Origin: Asterionellopsis glacialis
Lineage: Eukaryota; Bacillariophyta; Plagiogrammaphyceae; Rhaphoneidales; Asterionellopsidaceae
NCBI GenBank assembly: GCA_014885115.2
Contig: WKLE02001169.1
Coordinates: 1-64,000, forward strand
Length of the DNA stretch: 64,000 nt
Direction: 5' to 3'
The notes under the pieces were generated by a model. That model was given only the letters and a program-made list of their open reading frames with translations, searched no databases and had not been told where the DNA came from. Position 1 is the first letter of the stretch; each line of letters starts with the position of its first letter. Positions 22,480 to 37,117 of the stretch are shown here, in pieces. The translations under genes were made by a program, and so were the position numbers.

Positions 22480-23179
22480 GATGATCAGATGGTGGTGGTG
22501 ATGATGTGTTGGATTGGGATGAGGTTGAAGCTGTCTTTGTTGTGTGGAATTTTGTGTGTCATCTATATCCAACAGATGTGTGTTGTTGGGATTTTTGCAT
22601 TGGAGGGTGGATGGAGTCTCCTTCTGTCTCTCTTCGTTTTGTCTTGTTCTTTTGGGTATTTTGGTGATGATGATGTCGTTTACCAGTGTTTATATAATTT
22701 GACGACAAGCTTGTCGGCAGGAACGACCATACAAAGATGACAGCACCGCTTCCCGTCTGCTCAGCGAAGTTAAGCATCTTCTGGCCCGGTTAGTACTACG
22801 GTGGGGGACCACGTTGGAATCCCGGGTGTTGTTCTTTTGCCATTTTTGCCTTTTTTGCACCCCTTAAGCACTCGTAGAGGTCCTACCCGTCGTTCTCTTT
22901 TGGTCCTGTTGAAGAAAGCCTCCACCACCATCAGCATTCATCTACGCAGCCTTTTGAATTGAAAAAGAATAATCAGGTGGAAAACAATATACATGGCTAC
23001 TGACTGCTTCTGGGGCTTCTTTAAGTTCTACTGTAACAATGCCCACCCACTCCAGCCAACTCTTTTGAGTGCTTGCTATGTAAGTTTCTTAACAAAAAAG
23101 AACTAATTCAATATCTCTACTATGTATGTCTGTATAAATGTGTACCCTCTATCATCTAGAGAGCCTGCCACAGAAAATA
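22364..23179. repeat. 816-bp direct repeat, copy A (contains 5S rRNA)
   Basis: This block is repeated at 29145-29960 with a constant offset of 6781 bp and no net indel. I counted about nine substitutions, all in the first 200 bases (22371-22563); the remaining roughly 616 bases, including the 5S gene and over 300 bases of 3' flank, look identical by eye. It begins inside the small membrane-protein gene and ends at CAGAAAATA. Confidence 0.9.
22720..22835 (+). rRNA. 5S ribosomal RNA, copy A
   Basis: The sequence matches the eukaryotic 5S pattern. The 5' end GAACGAC (22721-22727) pairs with the 3' end GTTGTTC (22828-22834) to form helix I. CGTCTGCTCAGCGAAGTTAAGC and CCCGGTTAGTACTACGGTGGGGGACCAC cover the internal control region and the conserved 3' half. 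A T4 run at 22835-22838 is the expected Pol III terminator. Length is about 116 nt; ends are uncertain by one or two bases. It is the RNA of the large-subunit central protuberance. It lies inside a duplicated block rather than a tandem 5S array. Confidence 0.92.
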
Positions 23180-23225
23180 AATGAATAGCTGCCTGCATCT
23201 TCACTAAGGGGTCTTTCATAGCAAA

Positions 23226-23262
23226 TGTGCAGTGTGCAGTGTGCAGTGTGCAGTGTGCAGTG
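23226..23262. repeat. Heptanucleotide tandem repeat (GTGCAGT)n
   Basis: Five near-perfect copies of the 7-mer GTGCAGT lie in tandem, just outside the end of repeat copy A at the edge of the CpG-free block. A slippage-type microsatellite. Confidence 0.9.
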
Positions 23263-24265
23263 ATTGTTGATTTATGGTAATTATTGTGATGAATACAAAT
23301 ATAATGAGGGTTCTAATACTTCTTTTCGTTCTATTGTTGAAAACTTGATGAAGTGTCATATACCTAATACTCAATTGTGATGCACATTTTTATTTGTAAA
23401 TGATAGATCTTAATGGTGCCAAAGTAAAAATGTTGATTAACTTTTTTTACTAAAATGTTGTCACAATACTAGAGTACTGTATAGTGATAATGTACCATTA
23501 TAGCCACTCCAAGCTGTTTACCTCATTGAGGGCAGCAGGAGCTTGAACCATGAAAAACAACAATCACACTGTTCCAATGGGTCCACCTCTTCACTAAAAC
23601 AAATAAGGAGATATCTTGGTCAACAAAAAATCAGCAGCATATTACCTTAATTCCTTAGTTAAGTAGGAAAAGGTGCTCTTAATAAATCATTATAAAAGCT
23701 AGAGTATAAAGAAAAGCAAAACACCAAGATGTGGGCTGGTAAAATACAGGGAAAAGAACACAAAATTCAATTTTGTAGTACCCTTGTATTATAATGAATC
23801 ACCAGTGAGATATGTTAATGGTACTGGTTTGAGATTCTATTTATTCTCCTGTAGTCCACACACAGCAATAAGAAATGGTCAGGTTTTTATCCAGCTTAAA
23901 ATTGCTTTTAAAAACAGGAGAATTTCAAACTACACTTAAGCAACATTTCTTAGTTGATGACAACACTATGATGTTGCAACTAAAAGAACATCAATAAATA
24001 TAAACAGAATTTATCTTCTTGGAATTTTCCTTTCTAGGTAATATATCCTAATGTAAATTTTCAAAATTTCAAACAAATCCTTAATTACCACTGTTGATAA
24101 GGTATGTAACTTCCTCTGTGTATGAACAAATTATGAAAGATGATGCAATTGGAACATAATACAAAAGCATCATTACCTTGTTATTTTTGAAAATTTCCTA
24201 ATACATTAAAACTACTTTTCTACTACTACCAAATACTATCAAATAACTTTAATCACTCATACTAT

Positions 24266-24836
24266 TTACATAGTTGCTTTCATCCTTCTCATTTTGTTGC
24301 TGCTGGTATCATCCTCATCATAAACACTTTTTTCTTCACTCAAGTCTTTACTGGGGTCAAGAGGGTCCTCCTCTCTCTCAACTATACACCATACTCCTGC
24401 CTCAATCACTTGATCCATTTCCTCCATAAGTTCATCATTCCACTGATCATACAACAAATTACAGAAATTATGCTTTGTCAAATATCTTCTCCTTCTGTGA
24501 TTCAAATCATGTGACCAAGAATATAAACCATTGTCCTGATAGTAAGTCAAACAGGGAGCTTTCCATGCACCTGGTGGTTCCTTTTTTGTTTTGTTGACAT
24601 TTTAGAACAGGGTTGTATGTTTCCCTTTTCCCATCCAGTACTCCACAAATACACTACCTTGGATCCAACCCTTGTGAATTTTGTCATTTCATTGAGACAA
24701 TTTTGGCACAAGTAGTGCTCATCTGACAAGTACATCTTCAGGTCAACCAATGGTTCTTCTTCTTCTTCCTTATCCTCGGAAGAGGAGCCATCTTCACATA
24801 TATCCTCTTGTTGCTCCTGCTTGTGCCTGCAATCCT
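24266..24836 (-). pseudogene. Coding remnant, unidentified, one frameshift
   Basis: On the minus strand an open frame starts after TGA at about 24850, just behind an acceptor-like ATGCTCAG, and reads through an acidic segment (EDKEEEEEPLVDLKMYLS), DEHYLCQNCLNEM and VVYLWSTGWEKG. At an A6 run near 24585 the frame slips by one base and continues as EPPGAWKAPCLTYYQDNG, HDLNHRRRRYLTKHNF and WNDELMEEMDQVIEAG, to a stop at 24266. The two halves together are about 190 codons with amino-acid use typical of a real protein. All Arg codons that I checked are AGA/AGG, as forced by the CpG-free background. I do not recognise the family. It could be a decayed transposon gene or a degraded cellular gene; a sequencing slip in the A6 run is also possible. 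Confidence 0.4.
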
Positions 24837-27800
24837 CTGAGCATGTTGATCACAACAAAAGAGGCAGGAATATATCAGTGATTTCATTAAGTTGACTATT
24901 GGAGACTTGACGGAAAAGTCTAGGTTTACATTGTGTACTAGCCAGCATCAAAGATGAAATTACTATGGGTTGTATGAGCAAATAGAGGAAAGAAGAGAAG
25001 GATAGTACATTGAACAAAAAGAAAAATTGAATGGATGACATCATTTCACACACCAATCAGAAGAGAGTATTTCTACAGTATTTAGTACAAATGGGTAACA
25101 GGTTGATTCTAGCATAAATTTGTATTGATTCATAATGAGTAGGACTAATACTAATTAAATTATGCCATGACAAAAAAATTTACTTATTAGCAAGACCAGA
25201 TGTAGAATGCCATTCTGAAATCAAATATGCTGGATAAACAACAATTTCAAACTTTAAGCTTGAATTTGCTTAATTTTAGCCAATTTTTCAAGCTTGAAAA
25301 TGAAACACAAAGTTTCTTATTGGTTTGTGTAGACTGTAAATCAAATTTTCAAGTTCAGAACAGAAAATACATTACCTAAATTATGCTTAAAACTAGCACA
25401 AGTACAACTAGTACCAAAATGAGAAAAAAATTAGTCATTAGCCAAAATAAGGAGACACAGAGTATGAAATCCCATTACCAATATAATGGATTGTCTTTAA
25501 GCATTTTGAATGGTACTTGAAGATTCTGTAGTTTTGTAACATGGTAAAAAATTCATTAGGTTGTACATTAATTTTTTGTCCTCTGTGGAAGCTTTCTTTG
25601 TAACATGCTTGTCAATTCACTTATTTAATCAGTTTTTATTTCGTTGTTGAGATTAATTACTGCAGAAAGTTCTTAGATGGCTGCTCTTCTGATGGGGCAT
25701 TCCACTTCCCTGTTCTTGTTGTAACTTTAGCCCACTAAGGGTATAAAAATGATAATTTACAGCTTTGGTTGTTGCTGCATTGGTCATATTCTATCTAGCC
25801 ACCTCTGTTTATCTTTTGGTTGTAGGGAGTAATAACTTCATTAACTATATGAAGATAAAGAACTCAATATGTTGTTGTGTAGTGGCAATTTTTTTTAGTA
25901 TTCCTAAAGAGGGCTGTTCTGGTTACTAAAATAGCACTGTAGTACTAATCAAACAACAATTCTGAAAGTGTTGATACAAGAAAAAAACCTTTCATGCTTG
26001 GTAAACATTGAGCTTGTACTGATTATTGCTTAGTGTGATCTTAGGACTACTGTAGTACTAATAAAACAACAATTCACTTGTACTATTGTTACATGGAAGA
26101 CCTATCATCATCAGCAATTACTATATATAATGTATCTATATTTATCTTGTATGTTGTTTCAAGATACAGCAAGTACTGTAGTCTAGTGATTATGCTCATA
26201 TATGCTTCAGCCAGTATTGACTTTGTTGCATGTTACACTACATAGAGTACTAGATAAGGCAATTTTAGGATTGTTCTATTTTATACTACTGCTGTGTACA
26301 TTATAGATCTGGAAATCCCACTAATGCAAACAATAGGGATCATCTCAGTGTCAAATGAAAAAGAGAAGAAAGCCACTAATAAAGTTTTTTTACAGGCAAC
26401 AATGGAGGAAGAGTAGGCAATTGACCTGTCTCAATGGATGTGGTTCAAAATGGTGACAACATCATAAATGTAACAATAATTTTTTTTAAAGTCCTCTATT
26501 ATACTGTTTGTAATGTCTTTGAAGGGGTAGTATATTAAAAATCCTATTTTTAGGAGTACAAGTATACTAATAGGTAGTAATAAAGCTTTAAAAACAATTA
26601 GGGAAATCAAGAGGTGTTATGCATCTTGAAAATAACTGCTTTTGAACAACCTTCTGGGGGCAATATTTGAAGAGGAAAAGTTTTATTTCTTCTAGAATAA
26701 CAAATGGTACTATGTAATGAAATATTTTGCCTTGCTGGAGGTAAGACAGTTGTGGTGCAGTATTTGTTCTATAAAAGATAAAAAAATCTACCTGGCACAT
26801 AGTTTTTTTTAGCTATTATTTGATAATATGTTTTTCTGATTAAAAGGAATGAAATGGATCTTAAACAAGAATATACAAGCATGGTATGTGGTAGCTCTCT
26901 GCAGGCCATGGTGTTGGTGCAGTAAGCAGGTTTATATTCTACCATGTTCTACTGTTGTAGTAGTAGAACCTCCCCTCAGGGTCAAGTTATCAGTCAGTCT
27001 TTTGTTTTCTATTTTGTTGGTCACTCTGTTGTACCATATGTTTGTTAATTAATCTGAATGTGGCTCTGCAGCTGCTATTCACCATATAGATTAATTGTGT
27101 GTTCTTTTCTAGTAGTACCTGTATGCAAGAATATGCCAGTAGCATCTTCTTGTACTTTTTATTCTTGTTTAAACAAAAACACTAGTTATTCATGATCTGT
27201 ACAGAGTTAATTGACACACAGCTGCAAATAGTAGTGCAGTAAGAATGTGTGGTAATCTAAGGGGACAAGCAGGCTGGTGCAGAAGTTGTACTTATTTTTT
27301 TTGTTCTGCTGAATTTGCTTTTTCCTTTTTCCAGAAATACAGCACAAAATTGTTTTTTTAACAATACTCATATAATGGTTTACTAATCTCCCCAATATTT
27401 TGTGATATGTGATCAATATGCCCAAGACATGAATATACTATATGCTATTGTTGGTTACTCCAATATATTATATGATTCCATCCCATCATAGCTGGTCAGT
27501 GTTCTGTGGTCATAAAATTTGACTTACTTGCATCTTAGATCTCACTTGTCAGTTCTCAGTTCTCAGCTTTCAACATTTGCAATTAGATATCCACTATTGA
27601 CTTCACCTTTTAATTCCAGAATTATAAGATGTAATACTAACTCTAGTTAGTGGTGCCAATGTGCAAACCATTATATTTCAGTTCCTCACCCAAAGACCTC
27701 CATTAACCACATCTTAATATAGTCCTACCTCCCAGTAAATATAGTTTCTGGTGTATTGGTGTGGGTTATATACCTTACACCCTCACAATAATAAAATAAA

Positions 27801-29144
27801 ACAGATATTTATAGCTTTTCAAGAATAGAGCACTGTATCTATTTTGCTTCTCCTCTTTTCACTAGTCCAGGTAATCATAAAAATCTGTGCTGTAGCAGGA
27901 GGAGTTATAAATACAACAATCACAAATAAATACAGTAATAACCTCTAACACAACAAGACCTGGACATACAGTGAATAATATACATGGTATATTCTAAAAA
28001 AACAAAACCAGGAGATTTGGATAAATGTACCATTCCTAAAGAACCATTCTCAATAGTATTCCAAAACTACTATTCTGCTCCTAGAATTGGAGGAGTCCCC
28101 TGTTTAGAGATGATATATCATTGTGTGTATACATGGTGCTAGTAGTAGTAGACAAAATACTACTGTTTGAATTAAAGCTCCTAGAACAGGAGCAGAGAAG
28201 AAATAGACTACCTAAAACCATGATTTTGCAGTAATAACCTATAATCCACACATATTATCTTTAACAGAGATACATACTGCAACTACACCAGCATTGTTGA
28301 AACTTGACTTACTTTATTTCTTGAATGCAAAAAATCATATCAGGAGGAGGATTGAAAACACTTACTTAATTAAAAAAGTAAATTTGATGGAATTATTATC
28401 AAATATATTCTTTCTACTGGTACTTCCATATGACCTCTGAGCATTCTGGAAGTCACCTTTCTAGACATATTTTATGACTGATGGTGGTGATGACAGATAA
28501 TGTGTGTAAATGCTGATGGATAAAATATTATCATTTTAAAAGAGATAGCATAGCCTAATTATTAAAATAATGCACATTATTGTTTTCAAAAATAGTATAC
28601 CTTAACAATTATTATAATATATCTATTCATAATTTTATTCATGTATAATGAGAAAGTTATATGTTACACAAAGAAATTTTTGTTAATAAATCAATAAGAG
28701 TAAGACCAAGAACAAAAAAGAAGATGAAACAAATACAATAGGGAAGAACAAAAAAAGAGGAACAAAAAAGAACACCATGCAAAGAAGATTTGCTTGATGT
28801 AATTTGGTTGAACATTGCTGAGCCAACCCACATAAAACAACTAAACCAACCTACAACTGGTCCAGAGATTAAAAAACTGATTTGTCTAGAATATATAGTC
28901 TCATTTATTGCCATTTATATATCTGTTTCTGGGTCTGCTGTTGCCACTGACAACAGTGGACCATCTATGAAAATGGTTACCATTTTAAAAAGTTAATTAA
29001 TTTTTGTATTTATTTATAAAAAATTAGTTATACCAACATGTGAAGCCTTCATAAAAGTAGCAGACATAATAAATATAGATAACACAAATAAAATAAGAAC
29101 CTGTATCAATAGACAAGAACAAGAGATCACCCCCCCCCAAAAAA

Positions 29145-29353
29145 ATTAAAGTATTTTGAACAGGTTCCTCTAAGGATGCAGCCACAGATAATATGAGTGC
29201 ATGTTCTATGTTCAGTTTGTCATTGCCGCCATAACCATATTCAGATAGTGGATTTCCCGTGATGATCAGATGGTGGTGGTGATGATGTGTTGGATTGGGA
29301 TGAGGTTGATGCTGTCTTTGTTGTGTGGAGTTTTGTGTGTCATCAATATCCAA
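29145..29353 (-). pseudogene. Truncated duplicate of the small membrane-protein gene
   Basis: Contains the His-rich leader and the GNPLSEYGYGGNDKLNIEH segment of the gene at 22195-22479. The codon equivalent to its start is ACG instead of ATG, and the coding sequence beyond SLEEPV is lost at the repeat boundary, running into unrelated CpG-free DNA. Not expected to make the protein. Confidence 0.7.
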
Positions 29354-29500
29354 CAGATGTGTGTTGTTGGGATTTTTGCATTGGAGGGTGGATGGAGTCT
29401 CCTTCTGTCTCTCTTCGTTTTGTCTTGTTCTTTTGGGTATTTTGGTGATGATGATGTCGTTTACCAGTGTTTATATAATTTGACGACAAGCTTGTCGGCA

Positions 29501-29616
29501 GGAACGACCATACAAAGATGACAGCACCGCTTCCCGTCTGCTCAGCGAAGTTAAGCATCTTCTGGCCCGGTTAGTACTACGGTGGGGGACCACGTTGGAA
29601 TCCCGGGTGTTGTTCT
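29501..29616 (+). rRNA. 5S ribosomal RNA, copy B
   Basis: Identical by eye to the copy at 22720-22835, with the same helix-I ends and the same T-run terminator. Offset is 6781 bp. Both copies look intact and should be transcribable by Pol III. Confidence 0.92.
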
Positions 29617-30103
29617 TTTGCCATTTTTGCCTTTTTTGCACCCCTTAAGCACTCGTAGAGGTCCTACCCGTCGTTCTCTTTTGGTCCTGTTGAAGAAAGC
29701 CTCCACCACCATCAGCATTCATCTACGCAGCCTTTTGAATTGAAAAAGAATAATCAGGTGGAAAACAATATACATGGCTACTGACTGCTTCTGGGGCTTC
29801 TTTAAGTTCTACTGTAACAATGCCCACCCACTCCAGCCAACTCTTTTGAGTGCTTGCTATGTAAGTTTCTTAACAAAAAAGAACTAATTCAATATCTCTA
29901 CTATGTATGTCTGTATAAATGTGTACCCTCTATCATCTAGAGAGCCTGCCACAGAAAATATTATACCCATCCAAACTATGTCAGCAACAAAAAAACCCTA
30001 TTTCTCCTCCTCTATTTTCACCACCGTCTTTCACCCTCTTTTCGTCCTTCTTTCACCTGTGTCTCATTTATACTTCGCCTCTCTTTCTCATTTTAAAATT
30101 AAT

Positions 30104-33025
<2,922 letters not shown>

Positions 33026-36000
33026 ATGTTTAATAGGATAGTCATCGCATCCAAGGCTTTTACGCCAAAGACAACGTTCATCCGAAGTGCTACTTGTAGC
33101 AGTAGTGGTATTATTCGGCGTGGGTTGTTATTACGTGGTACTACTAGAGGTGCCATACCATGTGCCTATGATCGATTGTTCAGTACTGCTACTCCCAACA
33201 CGGAGAATCCCAAGAAAAAAGGTTTAGTTGTTGGAATGTTACGTGAAACCTACAACAAATGGGAACGTCGTGCACCGTTAACACCCCAGCATGTCCAAAG
33301 TTTGTTACAACGTTTGACACCATCGTTGTTATCCGATATTATTGTCCAACCAGCATCACACCGTATCTTTACAGATTTAGAATATGAACAAGCTGGTGCT
33401 ATATTAAAAGATGATCTTAGTCAAGCTGACTTGATTTTAGGTGTGAAACGTCCCATGACTAATGATTACATGTATCCCGAAAAGTCGTACATGTTCTTCT
33501 CTCATGTTATTAAAGGTCAAGCGGAGAATATGCCCTTGTTGCAGCACATTTTAGATAAAAAAATACAATTATTTGATTATGAATGTATCGTAGAAGGTGG
33601 TATGTCACGCAGTTCCACATCGAACGAACGGAAGAAAAAACGCATGGTAGCTTTTGGCAAATATGCAGGCATTGCAGGTATGGTAGATTCCTTCCAAGCT
33701 TTAGGACGACGATTGTTATCATCCAAGTTTTCTACACCGTTTTTGAATTGTCCACCTGCCTATATGCATTATGATATGAATGAGATGAAAAGTTCCTTAT
33801 TGCAAATGGGATCACACATTGTTCAATATGGACTACCACCAGACTTAGAACCATTGGTATTTTGCTTCACAGGTCAGGGTGGGAATGTATGTACGGGTGC
33901 GTTAGAAATCTTTAAATTATTACCACATAAAATGATTACCCTGAAGGAATTACAAGAAATGCGGTTGGATAAAGAAAGAATGAAGGGTCCACATAAAAAG
34001 GTATATGGTTTAATTGTGGAACAAGAAGATTTAGTACGGCATAAAGATCAAGACAAGCAAAACCATCCGTTCCAAAAGGAACACTATAGAGAGAATCCAT
34101 CAGAATATGAATCAGCCTTTTACGATGAGATTGCACCTCATATCAATGTTTTAGTAAATGGCATGTATTGGGATGAACGTTTCCCAAGACTTTTAACGAA
34201 GGATGAAATGAGGAATCTGTACCATGCAGATAATAAAAGGTTAGTAGAATACGTGCACTGATGTAAATGCACTTGTGTTGATATGGCTTGAGGAAGAGTG
34301 GGCAAATTGTCACAGATCTTCCATCTTTCCCTCTCTTTCCCTTATGAACTAACTTTTTTCGTACTAACCTTTTTGGCTTGATTCAAATTGATTCACTGCG
34401 TGCCCGTCTCAACAAACTACTGCTCACATGGGTGTCCTCACTCTTGATGATCGTGAAAATATATACTATTGCGTGTAGACTTTATGTAGTTGCAGATGTA
34501 AGTTGTGATGTAAATGGTGCTGTTGAATTTCTTGAAAAGACAACAACCATTGAGCATCCATACTTTCATTATGATCCTATCTCCAAGGAAGTTACAGAAG
34601 ATATTCGTGATGAAGGTGTCACTGTTTGTGGTGTTGATATTCTACCAACCGAGATTGCACGTGAAAGTAGTGCACACTTTGGAAACGCTCTTCTCCCTGT
34701 ACTCGAAGATCTTATTTGTTCCAAAGGGGACGAGAAAGGTGGTAGCATTGATGCAGCATCAGCAGTAGCTCCCTTTCAAGAATCAACTGCATGTTTGCCA
34801 GTAGAACTTGTAAGTTCCTCTTTATCTTTGTATTTGTATTCATTACATTGTTTTGCGCTTTTCCAATTTTTATGGTTCTTCCTCACACAACCGATTCATT
34901 TCTTTATGAATATTCCATATATCTTACAGCGTAACGCCTGTATCGCCCTGAAGGGATCTTTGACGCCAGATTTTAAATATATTGAATCCTTAATGCATAG
35001 GCCTCATCATCAGCCTACTACTGCTGAGGAACCACATTTACTCATTTGGCTTGATGGGCATTTGTTCGATTCTGGTTTAATCAATCAAGTCCTTGATGTC
35101 ATTGAAAACAATGAATGTCATTTCGTATTCCAAGAATGTACTGCGGGTGGCAAGCCGGGCAGTTTAACAAATAGTTCGGCGTTGATTCGTGTTTCTGGAA
35201 AGGTAGAAGACCTCTTGGAAGTTGAAAGCAAGATTGAACAACTTGTTGACCTTATATCCAAAGCAGAAGCAACAATGAAATGTTATAAACAAGGTTTAAA
35301 AGATGCCAAAGGGACTGTTACTGTTGAATCATCCGAAGAAGAAAAAACTGTACTTCTTTTGGGGGCAGGACGTGTATCCAAAAGTTTTGCAGAATTACTT
35401 GGTAGGTCAGATAGTCGTAATATTGTTGTTGCAGGTGCTAATGAAGAGGAGGCACGTTCTGTTGCAGCGGAAGCTTCAAAGGGGCGCCATGTCGTTTTGG
35501 ATGTTCACAACGATTGGAATCTTTTAGCCAAGTTAATTAAGGATTCAGATGTGGTTGTAAGTCTCCTTCCTACCACTATGCATTCCATTGTGGCAGAAGA
35601 ATGCATTGGTATGAAGACCAATCTCGTTACTGCCAGTTACGAAAATGATGATATGCGTAACCTCGGTGAGAGAGCCGCCACCGCAGGTATTTCTGTTCTC
35701 AATGAAGTTGGTTTAGATCCTGGGTTGGACCACATGTGTGCCATGAAAATTATTGATGACATTCATGAACGCGGAGGTAAAGTGACTTCCTTTTCAAGTG
35801 TTTGTGGCGGTCTTCCTGCCCCCGAAGCTGCGAACAATCCTCTCTTATACAAATTTAGTTGGAGTCCTCTAGGTGTACTCTCAGCTTGTCAGAATGATGC
35901 TGTCTACCGTATACAAGACCAAGTTAGATCAATAGACGGTAAAAACTTGTTGGCTTCTGCTTCCAGCTTTAATGACGCGTGGCCTACGCTGCATCTTGAA

Positions 36001-36797
36001 ATTTTGCCTAATCGCAACTCCTTGTTGTATGGTCCAAAGTATGGTATTGAGGATGCATCCACATTGTTCCGTGGAACTCTCCGATACTATGGTTTCTCAA
36101 AACTCATGAACGTGTTCGCTCAAATGGGTTTGTTCAACGACTCTTCTTCTGTAGGGGCAACATGGTGTGACCTTATGGATCACCTTGCCCGAGACAAAAG
36201 TAGCAGTAATTTGGACGAATTCTTACTGTCCTGCGCGAGCAGCAATCAGAAACTTGCAAATCAAGCTAAAGATTGCTTGCAATGGTTAGATATGATAGGA
36301 AACTCGAGTGTTTCACATCCAGAGAGTGTACGTAACTCATTTTGTAATGTGCTGGAGAACAAACTTACCTTGGAAGATCACGAACGGGACATGGTACTTA
36401 TGCATACGGGGGTTGAAGCATCATTCGAAGATGGGACACTGGAAAAACACCAGTCAAGCTTCCAAATCTATGGCGACGAGAATATGACAGCAATGTGCAA
36501 AACAGTTGTAAGTTTTTCATTGCTCTATGCCCGGGTTCTTCCATATTAGCAACATGCTGTCTCATATATTTTTAACATACTGCTTGTCAACAACTTTTCT
36601 CATTCCTCTTTTAGGGCTACCCCGCCGCACTTGCTACGGACCTCATGCTGGGTGGAACACTCTCAGACAGAAAAGGACTATTATTGCCCACTGCTAAAGA
36701 TATTTATGTCCCTATTTTAGGTGCTTTAGAGAAAGAAGGAGTTTCCTTTGATGACAGTGTATACGTTAATTCGCCTCCAAAGGAACAAGCAATCTAG
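33026..36797 (+). CDS. AASS: Bifunctional lysine-ketoglutarate reductase / saccharopine dehydrogenase (LKR/SDH)
   Basis: Four exons: 33026-34239, 34479-34809, 34930-36507 and 36615-36797, all GT-AG and in frame, giving 1101 aa. The start MFNRIVIASKAFTPKTTFIR begins a roughly 55-residue Arg/Ser-rich mitochondrial presequence. The LKR half (from about 66) opens GLVVGMLRETYNKWERRAPL, the alanine-dehydrogenase-like N-terminal motif, and continues past CFTGQGGNVCTGALEIF and VVADVSCDVNGAVEFL. The SDH half starts near 654 with the Rossmann motif VLLLGAGRVSKSF and contains VVVSLLPTTMH, NEVGLDPGLDHM and SVCGGLPAPEAANNPL. It converts lysine plus 2-oxoglutarate through saccharopine to 2-aminoadipate semialdehyde plus glutamate. 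The same two-domain fusion occurs in animals and plants. Intron 2 (34810-34929) is 120 nt and open in frame, so its retention would add 40 residues. Confidence 0.95.
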
Positions 36798-37117
36798 AGA
36801 GAATGTGTTGCATATAATTTAAAATAAGAATTTAGGATAGTCTAAACATTGCATATGGTATAAAGTCAAATCCAAGATTTAGATCGACAGCAACGCCATA
36901 TAAACCATAGCCTTAGATTCTAGTACTTCAAGGTCCGTGTATTTTCATTATTATGATCTACCGATGATATTGTCGCTCATGGATTCCAAAATTCATAGTG
37001 TAAGGTCGAAGTAAAAGGATGCGTATTGCTATTTCAATAGCTCTGTGGAGCCCGTTTCGCTTTACTGTTCTATAGATGCATGTTCTATTTTTCGACTGTT
37101 TTTGTCCGTCTAAGAAG

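Larger units (their letters stand above)
23180..29144. other. CpG-void, AT-rich, nearly gene-free block between the 5S repeats
   Basis: Reading every line, I find only four CpG dinucleotides (about 23326, 24777, 24911 and 25642) from 22946 to 29226, and none at all between 25643 and 29227. At roughly one-third GC, well over a hundred would be expected. GC, TG and CA dinucleotides are common, so this is specific loss of CpG, the mark of long-term cytosine methylation followed by deamination. The flanking 816-bp repeats contain normal CpG. Apart from the degenerate coding remnant at 24266-24836 I find no gene. Minor repeats: GTAGTACTAAT...AAACAACAATTC occurs near 25939 and again near 26053. 28500-28700 is especially AT-rich. 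Confidence 0.75.
29145..29960. repeat. 816-bp direct repeat, copy B (contains 5S rRNA)
   Basis: Second copy of 22364-23179 in the same orientation. The left boundary follows a C9/A7 tract (about 29131-29145). On the right, identity stops at CAGAAAATA (29960), 144 bases before the stop of the dihydrolipoyl dehydrogenase gene. Confidence 0.9.

Noticed and set aside
22992..23105. Short ORF MATDCFWGFFKFYC in the 5S 3' flank
   Set aside because: Only 37 codons and no family; its perfect conservation between copies is shared by the surrounding non-coding DNA.
28500..28700. Centromere-like AT-rich core
   Set aside because: Very AT-rich for about 200 bases, and diatom centromeres are low in GC, but the stretch is short and the CpG void is better explained by methylation; CENH3 ChIP would be needed.
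22364..29960. The two direct repeats as LTRs of a retrotransposon
   Set aside because: The repeats do not start TG and end CA, contain an intact 5S gene and part of a cellular gene, and the interior has no gag, protease, reverse transcriptase or primer-binding site that I can see.
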